Under the pieces are notes generated by a model that did no database searches, was not told the origin of the DNA, and was given only the letters and a program-made list of their open reading frames with translations. From contig JAITVQ010000286.1 of NCBI GenBank assembly GCA_031285745.1, forward strand, positions 1-47,889: DNA of 47,889 nt. The letters are read 5' to 3'. This stretch comes from Puniceicoccales bacterium (GTDB taxonomy: Bacteria > Verrucomicrobiota > Verrucomicrobiia > Opitutales > UBA953). Positions 1 through 8,902 of the stretch are shown here, piece by piece. Numbering within the stretch: position 1 is the stretch's first letter; every line of letters starts with the position of its first letter. Position numbers and translations under genes: made by a program.

Positions 1-2
1 CT

Positions 3-242
3 GTCGGCGGCATTCTCATGACCATGTACGATGTGCGCACCAACCTCTCCCGCCAGGTGGTGCAGGAGGTAAAACAGCACTTCCCTGAAATGGTTTTCAA
101 TGCGATGATCCCCCGCAGCATTCGCCTCGGCGAAGCCCCCAGCCATGGCAAAACCATTTTCGACTACGACCCCATCTCTCCCGGTGCCGTCGCCTACGAC
201 ACCCTCGCCAAGGAAGTAATCAAACGGTTCGGGTTGAAATAG
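3..242 (+). CDS. parA: ParA/Soj-family chromosome partitioning ATPase, C-terminal part (5' truncated by window edge)
   Basis: Frame open from base 3: VGGILMTMYDVRTNLSRQVVQEVKQHFPEMVFNAMIPRSIRLGEAPSHGKTIFDYDP..., typical ParA C-terminus (T..R.N.RLGEAPS.GK.I..YD). Confidence 0.9.
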   Translation, partial: VGGILMTMYDVRTNLSRQVVQEVKQHFPEMVFNAMIPRSIRLGEAPSHGKTIFDYDPISPGAVAYDTLAKEVIKRFGLK

Positions 243-257
243 AAACCTCCCATTTTT

Positions 258-515
258 ATGAGCAGCGACGAGGAAGAAATTCTTCATGAGCTATGCTCGC
301 TCGAGCCCATGCTGGCCAAGCGGGTGATTGAAAAATTGGAGAACGAGAAAATTCCGTTTGAAGTCGAAGCCGATCACTCGGCACTCAACGATCCTGTCCG
401 CGCTCTAAAACTTTATTTCTTCATGAGCCCCGAAGGATCCAAGGCCGTAATCTTTGTTCCCGAATCATACTTGGACCAGGCAACGGCTTTACTCAAAACA
501 GTCATCCCCGAATAA
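258..515 (+). CDS. Small conserved-type protein, DUF2007-like (putative)
   Basis: 85-aa ORF directly downstream of parA; acidic N-terminus, ...FVPESYLDQATALL... ending resembles DUF2007-type proteins. Confidence 0.55.
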   Translation: MSSDEEEILHELCSLEPMLAKRVIEKLENEKIPFEVEADHSALNDPVRALKLYFFMSPEGSKAVIFVPESYLDQATALLKTVIPE

Positions 516-534
516 AGGATTACTCGTTTTTTTA

Positions 535-618
535 TAACACAAAGACCACGAAGGTCTGCACCAAGCTCACAAAAATTCCTTTGTGACCTCTGTGTATTCT
601 TTGTGCTCCTTGTGTTAA
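535..618. repeat. Imperfect inverted repeat (MITE-like, 'ACACAAAG...CTTTGTG...TGTGTT')
   Basis: TAACACAAAGACCACGAAG ... CTTTGTGCTCCTTGTGTTAA around an A/T-rich centre. Confidence 0.6.
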
Positions 619-632
619 GTTAAATGGTCGTC

Positions 633-962
633 CTATTTCTTATTTCGCGACCCAAACAACAAATATTTCACTGCATCAAAAATTCCCGCGAATTTCTTTT
701 CCCGTCCCAAATATCGCTCCAGCACATAAAACAGATAATAATAAAACCGGCAAAAAGCCCAGACCATTACCCCCAGCAAAACAGCCGTTGTTAAACTCGG
801 TATTTGGATAAAAACCGCCACTGCCGCAGCAATTCCTGCCAACACGAACAACGCTCCCTTCAAATGAATCAACCACGGACTCTTCAGGTCGCTGTTCAAT
901 TTTGCCCAGATTCCTGGTTTTGAACCTTGGCTGCATTTGTTTTGGGGAGTCGAAGGGGTCAT
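633..962 (-). CDS. Hypothetical membrane protein (two hydrophobic segments)
   Basis: 109-aa ORF; hydrophobic LIHLKGALFVLAGIAAAVAVFIQIPSLTTAVLLGVMVWAF. Confidence 0.6.
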   Translation of the reverse strand: MTPSTPQNKCSQGSKPGIWAKLNSDLKSPWLIHLKGALFVLAGIAAAVAVFIQIPSLTTAVLLGVMVWAFCRFYYYLFYVLERYLGREKKFAGIFDAVKYLLFGSRNKK

Positions 963-1071
963 CGGATAAATAAAAATCTTATGAACCCCTTGGACAATTC
1001 CAGAGTCCGGAGATCACCACGTCCTTTCAGTCACACTTGACCCAATAATTCATCTGCAATAATCTTTCCCC

Positions 1072-1251
1072 ATGAAACCCAAGAAATACTTACGCAGTCG
1101 GTTAACTTCAGGAGAACTTATAATGGATGGTTTGGGATGGGGAATTCTGATACTCATAACGGCTGGAATCGCGCTACCAGTGTGCCTTTTCTTTGTTGGT
1201 CGCCGTCTGATAAATTCCATTGAAATTTCCGATGGCCCACCTGAATTTTAA
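1072..1251 (+). CDS. Small single-TM protein (59 aa), absent from the supplied ORF track
   Basis: ATG..TAA: MKPKKYLRSRLTSGELIMDGLGWGILILITAGIALPVCLFFVGRRLINSIEISDGPPEF; positive-inside N-terminus then one TM helix. Confidence 0.45.
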   Translation: MKPKKYLRSRLTSGELIMDGLGWGILILITAGIALPVCLFFVGRRLINSIEISDGPPEF

Positions 1252-1322
1252 GTGAAGAGCGGTCAGAGTTGACGAATCAAGCTTGCCTGCCAACCGCGAG
1301 AAAGAAAGTTATCGGCACTCAC

Positions 1323-1610
1323 ATGGCCAAAGGGCGAGCAGGCAACCATTCCAGTGTCATCGACGCAGCAAAAACACTTGTTGCGTTGCTGGAGGAACAT
1401 GGCCGGGTCTCGCGGGGCATGATTGAGGCCCGGGTTGGCGCCGGCGGGCACACCATCAAAATCCTGCCATTGGATGGCGCGCTCCGGGTCACCGTGGTCG
1501 CCAAGGGGGCCAAACAGGAATTTCACGTCTATGGAATTCCCTTGGACAAGATGAAGGTGCTTCTGGCGGATAAATCGCTAAAAAACTTTTTGGTCAGAAT
1601 TGCCGAGTAA
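1323..1610 (+). CDS. Hypothetical protein, weakly DUF2103-like
   Basis: ORF 1269..1610; internal ATG at 1323 gives MAKGRAGNHSSVIDAAKTLVALLEEHGRVSRGMIEARVG...; arrangement recalls DUF2103, not verified. Confidence 0.45.
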   Translation: MAKGRAGNHSSVIDAAKTLVALLEEHGRVSRGMIEARVGAGGHTIKILPLDGALRVTVVAKGAKQEFHVYGIPLDKMKVLLADKSLKNFLVRIAE

Positions 1611-1640
1611 TCGCTGGTCCCCCAGTTCTTCGATTGAGAC

Positions 1641-1677
1641 CACTGGGATCGCCGGCGGGACGTCGGCGATCCCAGTG
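1641..1677. repeat. REP-like perfect palindrome, 14-bp stem
   Basis: CACTGGGATCGCCG-GCGGGACGT-CGGCGATCCCAGTG. Confidence 0.7.
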
Positions 1678-1792
1678 AAGAATTGCGAGGTTTTGACTAT
1701 GACATCCCCATGGCAAATTTTCCCCTTATTTAAACATTTCATAGACCCATTATCCTGTCAGTCATCTTTGTGTTTCAAATCGGCAAAGCTCC

Positions 1793-2062
1793 GATCCACC
1801 CAAAAGCTGGAGTGATCTTCAGTGAAAACCTCCCCAGCAACAAAATTTCTTGTCTCACTTCCGTTACAAACCATCCCAGAAATTTGATTTCTCGAGTCAT
1901 TCACACTGGAGATCACTCCAGAAATTAAATTTCTCGACCCATCTCCGGTGAAGATCATCCCAGAAGTAAAACTTCTGGGGCCATCCACGGTTGAAATCAC
2001 TCTGGAAATTTAGATTCTGGGGGCATCTCCGATGGAAATGGCATGGGAATTTCAGCAATTTG
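1793..2062. repeat. Tandem palindromic repeat array A, period 42 bp, about 6 units
   Basis: Equivalent positions at 1835, 1877, 1919, 1961, 2003, 2045 (exactly 42 bp apart); core CCAGAAGTAAAACTTCTGG / CAGAAATTAAATTTCTC alternating with CATCTCCGGTGAAGATCA. Confidence 0.85.
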
Positions 2063-2710
2063 GCAGCAGTAATGCGTATTTTCACCACAGATCAGGCAAG
2101 GACAAGAGCCTAGATAGACCTGAATATGATTAAGATAGATAAAACAAAGATTATCCTGGCAAACATAGGAGTGAGGAGGTATCGCAGAAATCGGCTATCC
2201 ATCATTTGTCCCTGTCACATTTGGGCCTTTTTGTCCTAAATATGGGTAAAATACTAGATACCATAAACTTTCTATTCTGTATGAAGAGTATTCGAACCTT
2301 TGGCTAATTCAATGCTTTATGTAATCGCATAAATGGAGGGCCGAGCTCCTGCGAGGCCGTGGGCAAAGTAATAATAATGGGAAAATAGACATGCTCAACG
2401 TCGAGTCCCCATTCCAGAAAATTGCCTGATCCTGATATTCCCTTTTGGCCTCACTATCCTCATTTGGTTACAGTTTCCCAGACGCTCGCCCCTCTATCTG
2501 ATCTCTTGCTTCAGGGTAACAACGGGAATCATAGGCCGAATTTCTGGAAAAATGGGTTCTGAGTTATTATCAGCTTGTCCACATTCATTCACATTCCATA
2601 TTTTGTTAGATTAAACTGAATTGTGGATTATTTATCTTTAATTATTAACTTCGTTAAAAATTAATAATTGCTTTAAATGGAAACGTAACTTACCCTCAAC
2701 GAACAAAATT

Positions 2711-4063
2711 ATGAAACTCCCGCTACAGCCACCGACGTTGGAAGCAATTCTTGGGAATGAGGCAACCCCGGTGGCAGGTTTATTGCAGAAATTCGGACAT
2801 TTGCCCCCGGAAAAATCCCTTTTTTGGCATTGGGACGAATTGTTTTCGCAGGAGGCCCCGGAGAATTTTTCCATCGAGGAATGGTGGGGAGTCTTGAAGT
2901 TGAAACGGTATTTTCAACAGGAACAATTGCCGCTGATCGGGATCGATAAAAAACCAGTCGTATTTGGGCAGCCTGGCACTGTTTTAGAATTTTTATACAA
3001 ATTGGATAGAAAACTCGGCAGCGAAACCACCCTCAGTCCGGGGGCATTATTTTCGTCCCGCGAAGAACGAAAAATCCACGCCCTTCACACATCTTTTGAA
3101 GAAGCCATCGCCTCGACGCAGCTTGAAGGTGCTACTGGAGACCTAGAGGAAGCCAAGATGATGCTGGCCACAGGGAGGCCGCCCAAAGACCCTTTCGAGC
3201 AAACGGTCACCAATAATCACGAGGCTTTCCTGTTTTTAAAGCAACGGATCGAGGAACCGTTTACCCCGGAAATCCTACTGGAAACACATCGTTTGGTCAT
3301 GAACAACCTGCTGCCCGAAAATGCCGATGGCGGAGGTCGGTTCCGGCGTGAGGATGAAAATATCCAATTGGAATCCTATGACAGGCAGGTGCTGTTTACC
3401 CCGCCCCCGACAGCCGAATTGCCTGAACGGATTCAAATACTCTGTGACTTTCTCAATGAGGACAGCCCTTACGGCAAATTCATTCACCCGTTGATTCGCG
3501 CCATCCTGGCCCATTTTTGGCTTTCTTATGAACATCCTTTTGTCGACGGGAATGGCCGGGTGGCGCGACTACTGTTTTACTGGTCGCTATTGAGGCAGGA
3601 TTATCCGCTTGCGGAACATATTTCCCTGTCGGGGGCCATTTTTAAAAACCCCTCTCCCTACTATCAGGCCTTTCTTCATGCGGAAACCGATGAGAATGAT
3701 GCGACTTATTTTGTGATTAACCAGCTGGAGATGATAGATGATGCGCTGGAAACATTTGTGACAACGGCCCGGGAGAAATTAGCCCAATCCGAAGAGATTT
3801 TTTCTCAATTTGATCATTTTACCTGGATTAATCACCGGCAGGAGCAGGTCCTGATCCATGCCCTGAAGCACCCCGGGGCCATTTACACCATTGAGTCGCA
3901 ACAGGGATTCCACCGGGTAAGTTTCGCCACGGCGCGCAGCGATCTGTTGGAGTTGGCCAAAAACGGGTTGCTATTGCTCCGCAAAACACGTCCTCACCGG
4001 TTTATTGCCCCGGCGGATTTGCCCGAACGGTTGAAAAAAGCAGCTTCCACGCAGACTCTTTAG
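2711..4063 (+). CDS. Fic family protein (putative AMP-transferase), class II self-inhibited type
   Basis: Fic motif HPFVDGNGR; N-terminal STQLEG fits the (S/T)xxxE(G/N) inhibitory helix motif. Confidence 0.9.
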   Translation: MKLPLQPPTLEAILGNEATPVAGLLQKFGHLPPEKSLFWHWDELFSQEAPENFSIEEWWGVLKLKRYFQQEQLPLIGIDKKPVVFGQPGTVLEFLYKLDRKLGSETTLSPGALFSSREERKIHALHTSFEEAIASTQLEGATGDLEEAKMMLATGRPPKDPFEQTVTNNHEAFLFLKQRIEEPFTPEILLETHRLVMNNLLPENADGGGRFRREDENIQLESYDRQVLFTPPPTAELPERIQILCDFLNEDSPYGKFIHPLIRAILAHFWLSYEHPFVDGNGRVARLLFYWSLLRQDYPLAEHISLSGAIFKNPSPYYQAFLHAETDENDATYFVINQLEMIDDALETFVTTAREKLAQSEEIFSQFDHFTWINHRQEQVLIHALKHPGAIYTIESQQGFHRVSFATARSDLLELAKNGLLLLRKTRPHRFIAPADLPERLKKAASTQTL

Positions 4064-4066
4064 TTC

Positions 4067-5530
4067 GTGGCTGTCCCTTATCTAAAAGAAACCTCCGTTC
4101 AGGAATGGTTGGCAGTGCCGGAATCCGTGCGCTGGCTACCCGCCATGGCGACGGCATCGGCAGCCGGGTTGCCCAAGGATTGGTCGTCTTTTTGGACAAC
4201 TCACGCTTCGGCGTTATTCGAGTCAGGTCGATCCGGAAGGTGGACAGTGTTGATCCCTGATTTGGAAATGACCACGGGAATAAATGCTGCTCAACCCCAA
4301 CAGGCACTGGCGGAGCTCGCCCACTGGCAACAACAGAATCCGGGAGCACGGCTGGCTGGTTGGCCGGAATTCCAAGGCGGCCTGATATTGTTGATTTCCT
4401 ATGATCTGGTGCGGGCCTACGAACCGATCTCGGCACAGGCCAAGGATGACTTGGGAACATTGCCTATTATCGCGGGATTTGCGCGGGAGGTGCTGGTCTA
4501 TGATCATCAGGAAAAATCCGTGACAGCCATTGTGCTGGGAGATCGGCTGGTTGCGCCTTCTCTGGAAGAATTGCATGAAGCCTGCCTGGGGCGTGCCCGG
4601 AAATTACTGGCGAAATGGTTGGCTTGTCCCAGGCAATCGGAAAAAGCCCCTGTTCACCCACAGGCCAGCCAGCCCGCTCTGTCGCGTTTGGCTCCCGTTG
4701 CCACATTTGACGAGGTTTCCTTCTGCTCGGCAGTGCGCCGAGTTCAGGAATATATCGCCGCTGGAGACACCTATCAGGTGAATCTCTCCCTGCGGCAGAG
4801 TTTCCCGCTCACGGTCGATCCCGAACAAATTTACGAGACCCTGCGACGGATCAATCCCTCGCCCTACATGGGCTTATTGCGCACGCCCGGTTTAACATTG
4901 GTCAGCGGATCTCCCGAATTACTCGTTCGCACCTGTGGAGATCGACTGGAATCGCGCCCCATCGCCGGAACCCGGCCCCGGGGCAATGATCCTGCCGCCG
5001 ACCTGGCCCTTCTGCAGGAATTGCTGGCCAATGAAAAGGAGCGCGCGGAACACTTAATGCTGGTGGATCTGTTGCGCAATGATCTGGGCCGCGTCGCCCG
5101 GCGCGGTTCCGTTGGGGTGGATGAGTTCATGACTGTCGAGAGTTACTCTCACGTCATGCACCTCGTTTCCCATATTTCGGGCCACTTGGAAACCATGCCT
5201 GCAATAGACGATGTGTTGCGAGCGGTCTTTCCCGGAGGCACCATCACCGGCGCCCCCAAGGTGCGCACCATGCAAATTATCGAGGAGTTGGAACCTGTCC
5301 GGCGTGGTTATTATACCGGCGCTTTCGGCTGGCTTGGTCTCGATGGTTCGCTTAACTTAAACATTATCATCCGCTCGCTGATAGCCCAAAACGGTGTCGG
5401 CCATATCCAGGCGGGAGCAGGCATCGTCGCCGATTCCGACCCCGCCCGGGAATACCGTGAGTCCCTGAACAAGGCACTGGCGTTGGTGCGGGCACTGGAG
5501 GAAACCAAATATGAACGCCGCTTGGCTTGA
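4067..5530 (+). CDS. pabB: Aminodeoxychorismate synthase component I (chorismate-binding), GTG start
   Basis: Chorismate-binding motifs: AAGDTYQVNLSLR, SGSPELLVR, ESRPIAGTRPRG, FPGGTITGAPKVR; downstream overlap with pabC. Confidence 0.88.
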   Translation: MAVPYLKETSVQEWLAVPESVRWLPAMATASAAGLPKDWSSFWTTHASALFESGRSGRWTVLIPDLEMTTGINAAQPQQALAELAHWQQQNPGARLAGWPEFQGGLILLISYDLVRAYEPISAQAKDDLGTLPIIAGFAREVLVYDHQEKSVTAIVLGDRLVAPSLEELHEACLGRARKLLAKWLACPRQSEKAPVHPQASQPALSRLAPVATFDEVSFCSAVRRVQEYIAAGDTYQVNLSLRQSFPLTVDPEQIYETLRRINPSPYMGLLRTPGLTLVSGSPELLVRTCGDRLESRPIAGTRPRGNDPAADLALLQELLANEKERAEHLMLVDLLRNDLGRVARRGSVGVDEFMTVESYSHVMHLVSHISGHLETMPAIDDVLRAVFPGGTITGAPKVRTMQIIEELEPVRRGYYTGAFGWLGLDGSLNLNIIIRSLIAQNGVGHIQAGAGIVADSDPAREYRESLNKALALVRALEETKYERRLA

Positions 5531-6383
5531 TGGAAAAATTGTCGAAGCAAACGCACCGGGAATAGCCCTGACTGATCACGGACTTCTTTTCGGGGCTTCT
5601 TTCTTTGAGACATTCAGAACCACGCAACGAAAGCCCGGTTTCATATTGCGGCATCTGCGGCGGCTGGAAAACAGTTGCAACACCATCGGCATTCATCTCG
5701 CGGACACGCTGCTGGGGCATGGCGCCCGGTATGCCTGGGATGGCGTGCTGGGGCCCTTGCTGGATGCCAACGGGCTGGATGACGCAGTCATCCGTTATAC
5801 GGTAACAGCCGGCCCTGCCGAAGGCGGACCCGGCAGCGCCCACTACCTTCAGCCCCACGAATTTTTGCTGGTTCGGCCCCTGCCGCCCCCGGCTGACCGG
5901 ATCACCCTGCACCTGCTGGAAGGGCGGCGGACCGGCGGCGAATGGCATCCCCGACCCAAAAGCGGAAACTATTTGAACAGCCTCATACGAGCCCAGGAAT
6001 TTGCCAAACGCGGTGACGTCACTAGCGGAGACGAAGCACTGGTCTTGAATTCGCACGGAGAAATCACCGAAGGCGTTTTCTCCAGTGTATTCTGGTTGCG
6101 TGACGGGGTTTGGTCCACGCCCCGGCTGGAGACAGGCGCTTTGCCCGGAGTCGGACGAGAGGTAACCATTGAGGCAGCCAAGCGGCTCGGCTTTGCCGTC
6201 CACGAAGTGGCCCAAGGCTTCGAGGCCATCTGTCAGGCCACGGCCGTATTCATCACCAGCAGCGTTCGCGGCATCGTTCCGGTCAGTCGGATTATCGATA
6301 CTGCCGGGATTATCGTTTGGAATGCCGGGAAGCCAATATCTGCGCTTACCGAGCTGATTGAGGAGTTCGAGAAATTGAGGTAA
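5511..6383 (+). CDS. pabC: Class IV aminotransferase, probable 4-amino-4-deoxychorismate lyase
   Basis: DHGLLFGASFFETFR, KSGNYLNSLIRAQEFAK, ...HGEITEGVFSSVFW; overlaps pabB by 20 bp. Confidence 0.82.
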   Translation: MNAAWLDGKIVEANAPGIALTDHGLLFGASFFETFRTTQRKPGFILRHLRRLENSCNTIGIHLADTLLGHGARYAWDGVLGPLLDANGLDDAVIRYTVTAGPAEGGPGSAHYLQPHEFLLVRPLPPPADRITLHLLEGRRTGGEWHPRPKSGNYLNSLIRAQEFAKRGDVTSGDEALVLNSHGEITEGVFSSVFWLRDGVWSTPRLETGALPGVGREVTIEAAKRLGFAVHEVAQGFEAICQATAVFITSSVRGIVPVSRIIDTAGIIVWNAGKPISALTELIEEFEKLR

Positions 6384-6429
6384 GGCACATGGAAAAACTG
6401 GAGAGACGAACTCCCGCGAGTCCCTCCAT

Positions 6430-7578
6430 TCATTTTTCCGGAACCAGGGCAGTCCAAAGCACTGCGCGCTGGTGCCGGGAAGTGCTGGGACGATATTTTT
6501 CGGAAAGGTCGAGTTTCTCGCCAGCCCATTCCCATGCTATGCTCCACCATGGGATATCGTATTCAACACGTCCTACGATCTGGCCAGTATTGTTAATATC
6601 GAACGCGTAACTGTGATCGCCACTCAAGGCACCCAAGTCCATCATGCCGGTTTCCTGACTCCAAAAGAAAGCGTGGGTTTTTCCATTCTTGAGAGACGAC
6701 CAGCCGACCACTTGGTTCAAGTCGTTAATCGCGCTGGCGCGGCTATGGTTACCACCAAGCGTACCCAAATCAATCATCCCATCTTTATCAGTCCAAAGAA
6801 AAGCATGCGGTTCTCCCGTATCTGTGTTGGATTCCCCGACAACACAACCATCATTGTTGATAGCCCAGGCTTCGCTATTTATCCCGCCAAGAGTCCCCAA
6901 ATCGACCATGCCGGTTTTTTCCGTCCAAAGAAAGGCATGATCTTCCTCGGTTTTGGTTTCTGCGGAGCCAACCACCGTACCAGCGTTGTTGATATCAGCC
7001 GCCATACTTTTACGGCCGCCCAGCGTGCCTAAAATCTGCATGCCCCGTTCCCGGGTCCAAAGGAAAGCATCTTGTTCAACGAAGATTTTCCCCCGCCACC
7101 CCACCACGTCACCCAGATCATTGACGGCACAAGCCATACTTTCTTTTTCCTCCAAGGGTACCAGATCTTCCGCGCCATCTTCCCGGGTCCAGAGAAAGGC
7201 GCGAACATTGAGGTCGTCTGCCTCCATCCCTCCCACAATCACACCCGATTGATTGATCCTAATTGCCCAACTGACACCGTTGTTTCCCAAATCCATTGGT
7301 TGCATGCCTTGTTGCTTGGTCCACAGGAAGGCGAATTTTTTCTTATCCTTGGAGCGGACCCCCACGACGGTGCCCTGATCATTGATTGCCAGCGCATAAC
7401 TATATTCCTTGCCGCCTGCATCGAGAAAGAATGCTTTCTCCGGTGACAATAATGTCTGGCCTGCGATAATTAAAACTACCGCGAACAGAATCGCCACCCC
7501 GATAAAAAGCCCCCGACGCTTAAGAACCTTGCCGGAAGCCTTGGGTCTGGAAACAGAATGGCCTGTTGTGCTGTTCAT
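6430..7578 (-). CDS. HAF-repeat (TIGR02913-type) secreted/anchored protein
   Basis: Repeated units such as AWAINNDGCVVGESNTDTGEPHAFLWTDKDGMIDLGTLGG; N-terminal TM helix; ORF can extend to 7620 but MNSTTGHS start preferred. Confidence 0.8.
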   Translation of the reverse strand: MNSTTGHSVSRPKASGKVLKRRGLFIGVAILFAVVLIIAGQTLLSPEKAFFLDAGGKEYSYALAINDQGTVVGVRSKDKKKFAFLWTKQQGMQPMDLGNNGVSWAIRINQSGVIVGGMEADDLNVRAFLWTREDGAEDLVPLEEKESMACAVNDLGDVVGWRGKIFVEQDAFLWTRERGMQILGTLGGRKSMAADINNAGTVVGSAETKTEEDHAFLWTEKTGMVDLGTLGGINSEAWAINNDGCVVGESNTDTGEPHAFLWTDKDGMIDLGTLGGNHSRASAINDLNQVVGWSSLKNGKTHAFFWSQETGMMDLGALSGDHSYAFDINNTGQIVGRVEYDIPWWSIAWEWAGEKLDLSEKYRPSTSRHQRAVLWTALVPEK

Positions 7579-7595
7579 TTTCGGCAAACGTAACT

Positions 7596-8744
7596 TCATT
7601 CGGATTTTGGGGCAGTCCAAAGCACCGCTTCATAATGGGGAGGCTTAGTGACAATATATTTGGAAGAAAGGCGAAGTTTTCGCCTGAGTTTATTCCATGC
7701 CTTAAGCCACCAGGGATCATCGTATCTAGCGTGTCCCACAATCTGCCCGGCATTGTTGATGTCCCGTGCATGGCTATGATCGGCCCCTGCTGTCCCCAAG
7801 TCGACCATGCCAGTTTCTTTGCTCCAAAAGAAAGCATGGGTACTTCCATTTTTGAGAGTCGAACTGCCGACCACCTGATTTGAGTCATTAATCGCCCTGG
7901 CGCAACTATAGTCACCACCCAAGGTTCCCAAATCCATCATCCCGTCTTTCTCGGTCCAGATGAACGCATGCGTTTCTCCCTGCTTTGTCAGCGACTCCCC
8001 AACGATGCAGCCAGCGTCGTTGATACCCCAGGCTTTGCTACGTGTTCCGCCCAGAGTTTCCAGATCGGCCATGCCAGTTTTTTCCGTCCAGAAAGAGGCA
8101 TGCTCTTCCCCGGTTTTCGTATTCGCGAAACCAACAACTGTGCCATCGTTATTAATGCCAGTAGCCTCGCTATCATCCCCGCCCAAAGTACCCAAGCTCC
8201 GCATACCTCGCTCCTGCGTGTAAAGAAACGCCTGCCGGCCAAAGGGGGAATATTCCACATATCCGACCACATCGCCGCGATCATTGATTGCCCAGGCGAA
8301 GCTACTATCCCTGCCCATGGTCCCCAGCTTGGTTGTTTCACCTTTTTGATTCCGAATAAATGCCCGGGAAGAGGTTCTTTCTGCATTTATCGTCCACCCG
8401 ACGATCCACCCGAAATTATTAATGTCTACCGCATGATCGAGACCTGTCTCTTTCGCATTCATTCTTTGCATCCCACTCAATTCGGTCCACACAAAGGCCA
8501 CCGTTCGCCCATCCTTGAAAGAATGGGATCCAACCGCCGTGCCCTTGTCATTAATAGCGGATCCCAAACTGTATTGCCCGCCCAGAGTGCCCAGAACGAT
8601 ACCTTGTTTGGGTTGCATGGAGTATATAACGACAATCGCCAGCAGCGCAATAATCAGGCCGACAATGGGTATCAGCTTCCGGGACCGGGACGTCTTTGGA
8701 GAAGTTCCAGCCGGCGAAACAGGGCTTGGGGTAGCACCACTCAT
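7596..8744 (-). CDS. HAF-repeat (TIGR02913-type) secreted/anchored protein, paralog
   Basis: Repeats e.g. ATGINNDGTVVGFANTKTGEEHASFWTEKTGMADLETLGG; N-terminal TM helix; likely start MSGATPS at 8744 (ORF open to 8849). Confidence 0.8.
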   Translation of the reverse strand: MSGATPSPVSPAGTSPKTSRSRKLIPIVGLIIALLAIVVIYSMQPKQGIVLGTLGGQYSLGSAINDKGTAVGSHSFKDGRTVAFVWTELSGMQRMNAKETGLDHAVDINNFGWIVGWTINAERTSSRAFIRNQKGETTKLGTMGRDSSFAWAINDRGDVVGYVEYSPFGRQAFLYTQERGMRSLGTLGGDDSEATGINNDGTVVGFANTKTGEEHASFWTEKTGMADLETLGGTRSKAWGINDAGCIVGESLTKQGETHAFIWTEKDGMMDLGTLGGDYSCARAINDSNQVVGSSTLKNGSTHAFFWSKETGMVDLGTAGADHSHARDINNAGQIVGHARYDDPWWLKAWNKLRRKLRLSSKYIVTKPPHYEAVLWTAPKSE

Positions 8745-8902
8745 GTTTACAGGGTGAACAAACAGAACATGTTTAAAATCCAAGGCAATACTGACTGTAA
8801 ATGGCCTGAATGGGCAGAAGCTTATTCCCGGTCGCTTTTCTTTGCCCATTGCCGGTGGTTTTTGCTTTTAAAAACCCCTTTCACCCCTTTCCTGCACGGG
8901 CC

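Noticed and set aside
1793-2062. Possible CRISPR array
   Set aside because: Units are internally palindromic and contiguous with no unique spacers; no cas genes seen.
1758-2088. Minus-strand ORFs with 14-aa repeats
   Set aside because: Explained by the 42-bp palindromic DNA repeat (array A), which opens frames on both strands; not supported as proteins.
5367-6215. Long minus-strand ORF (282 aa) opposite pabC
   Set aside because: Antisense shadow of a clearly coding GC-rich gene; Gly/Pro-rich composition without recognisable domain.
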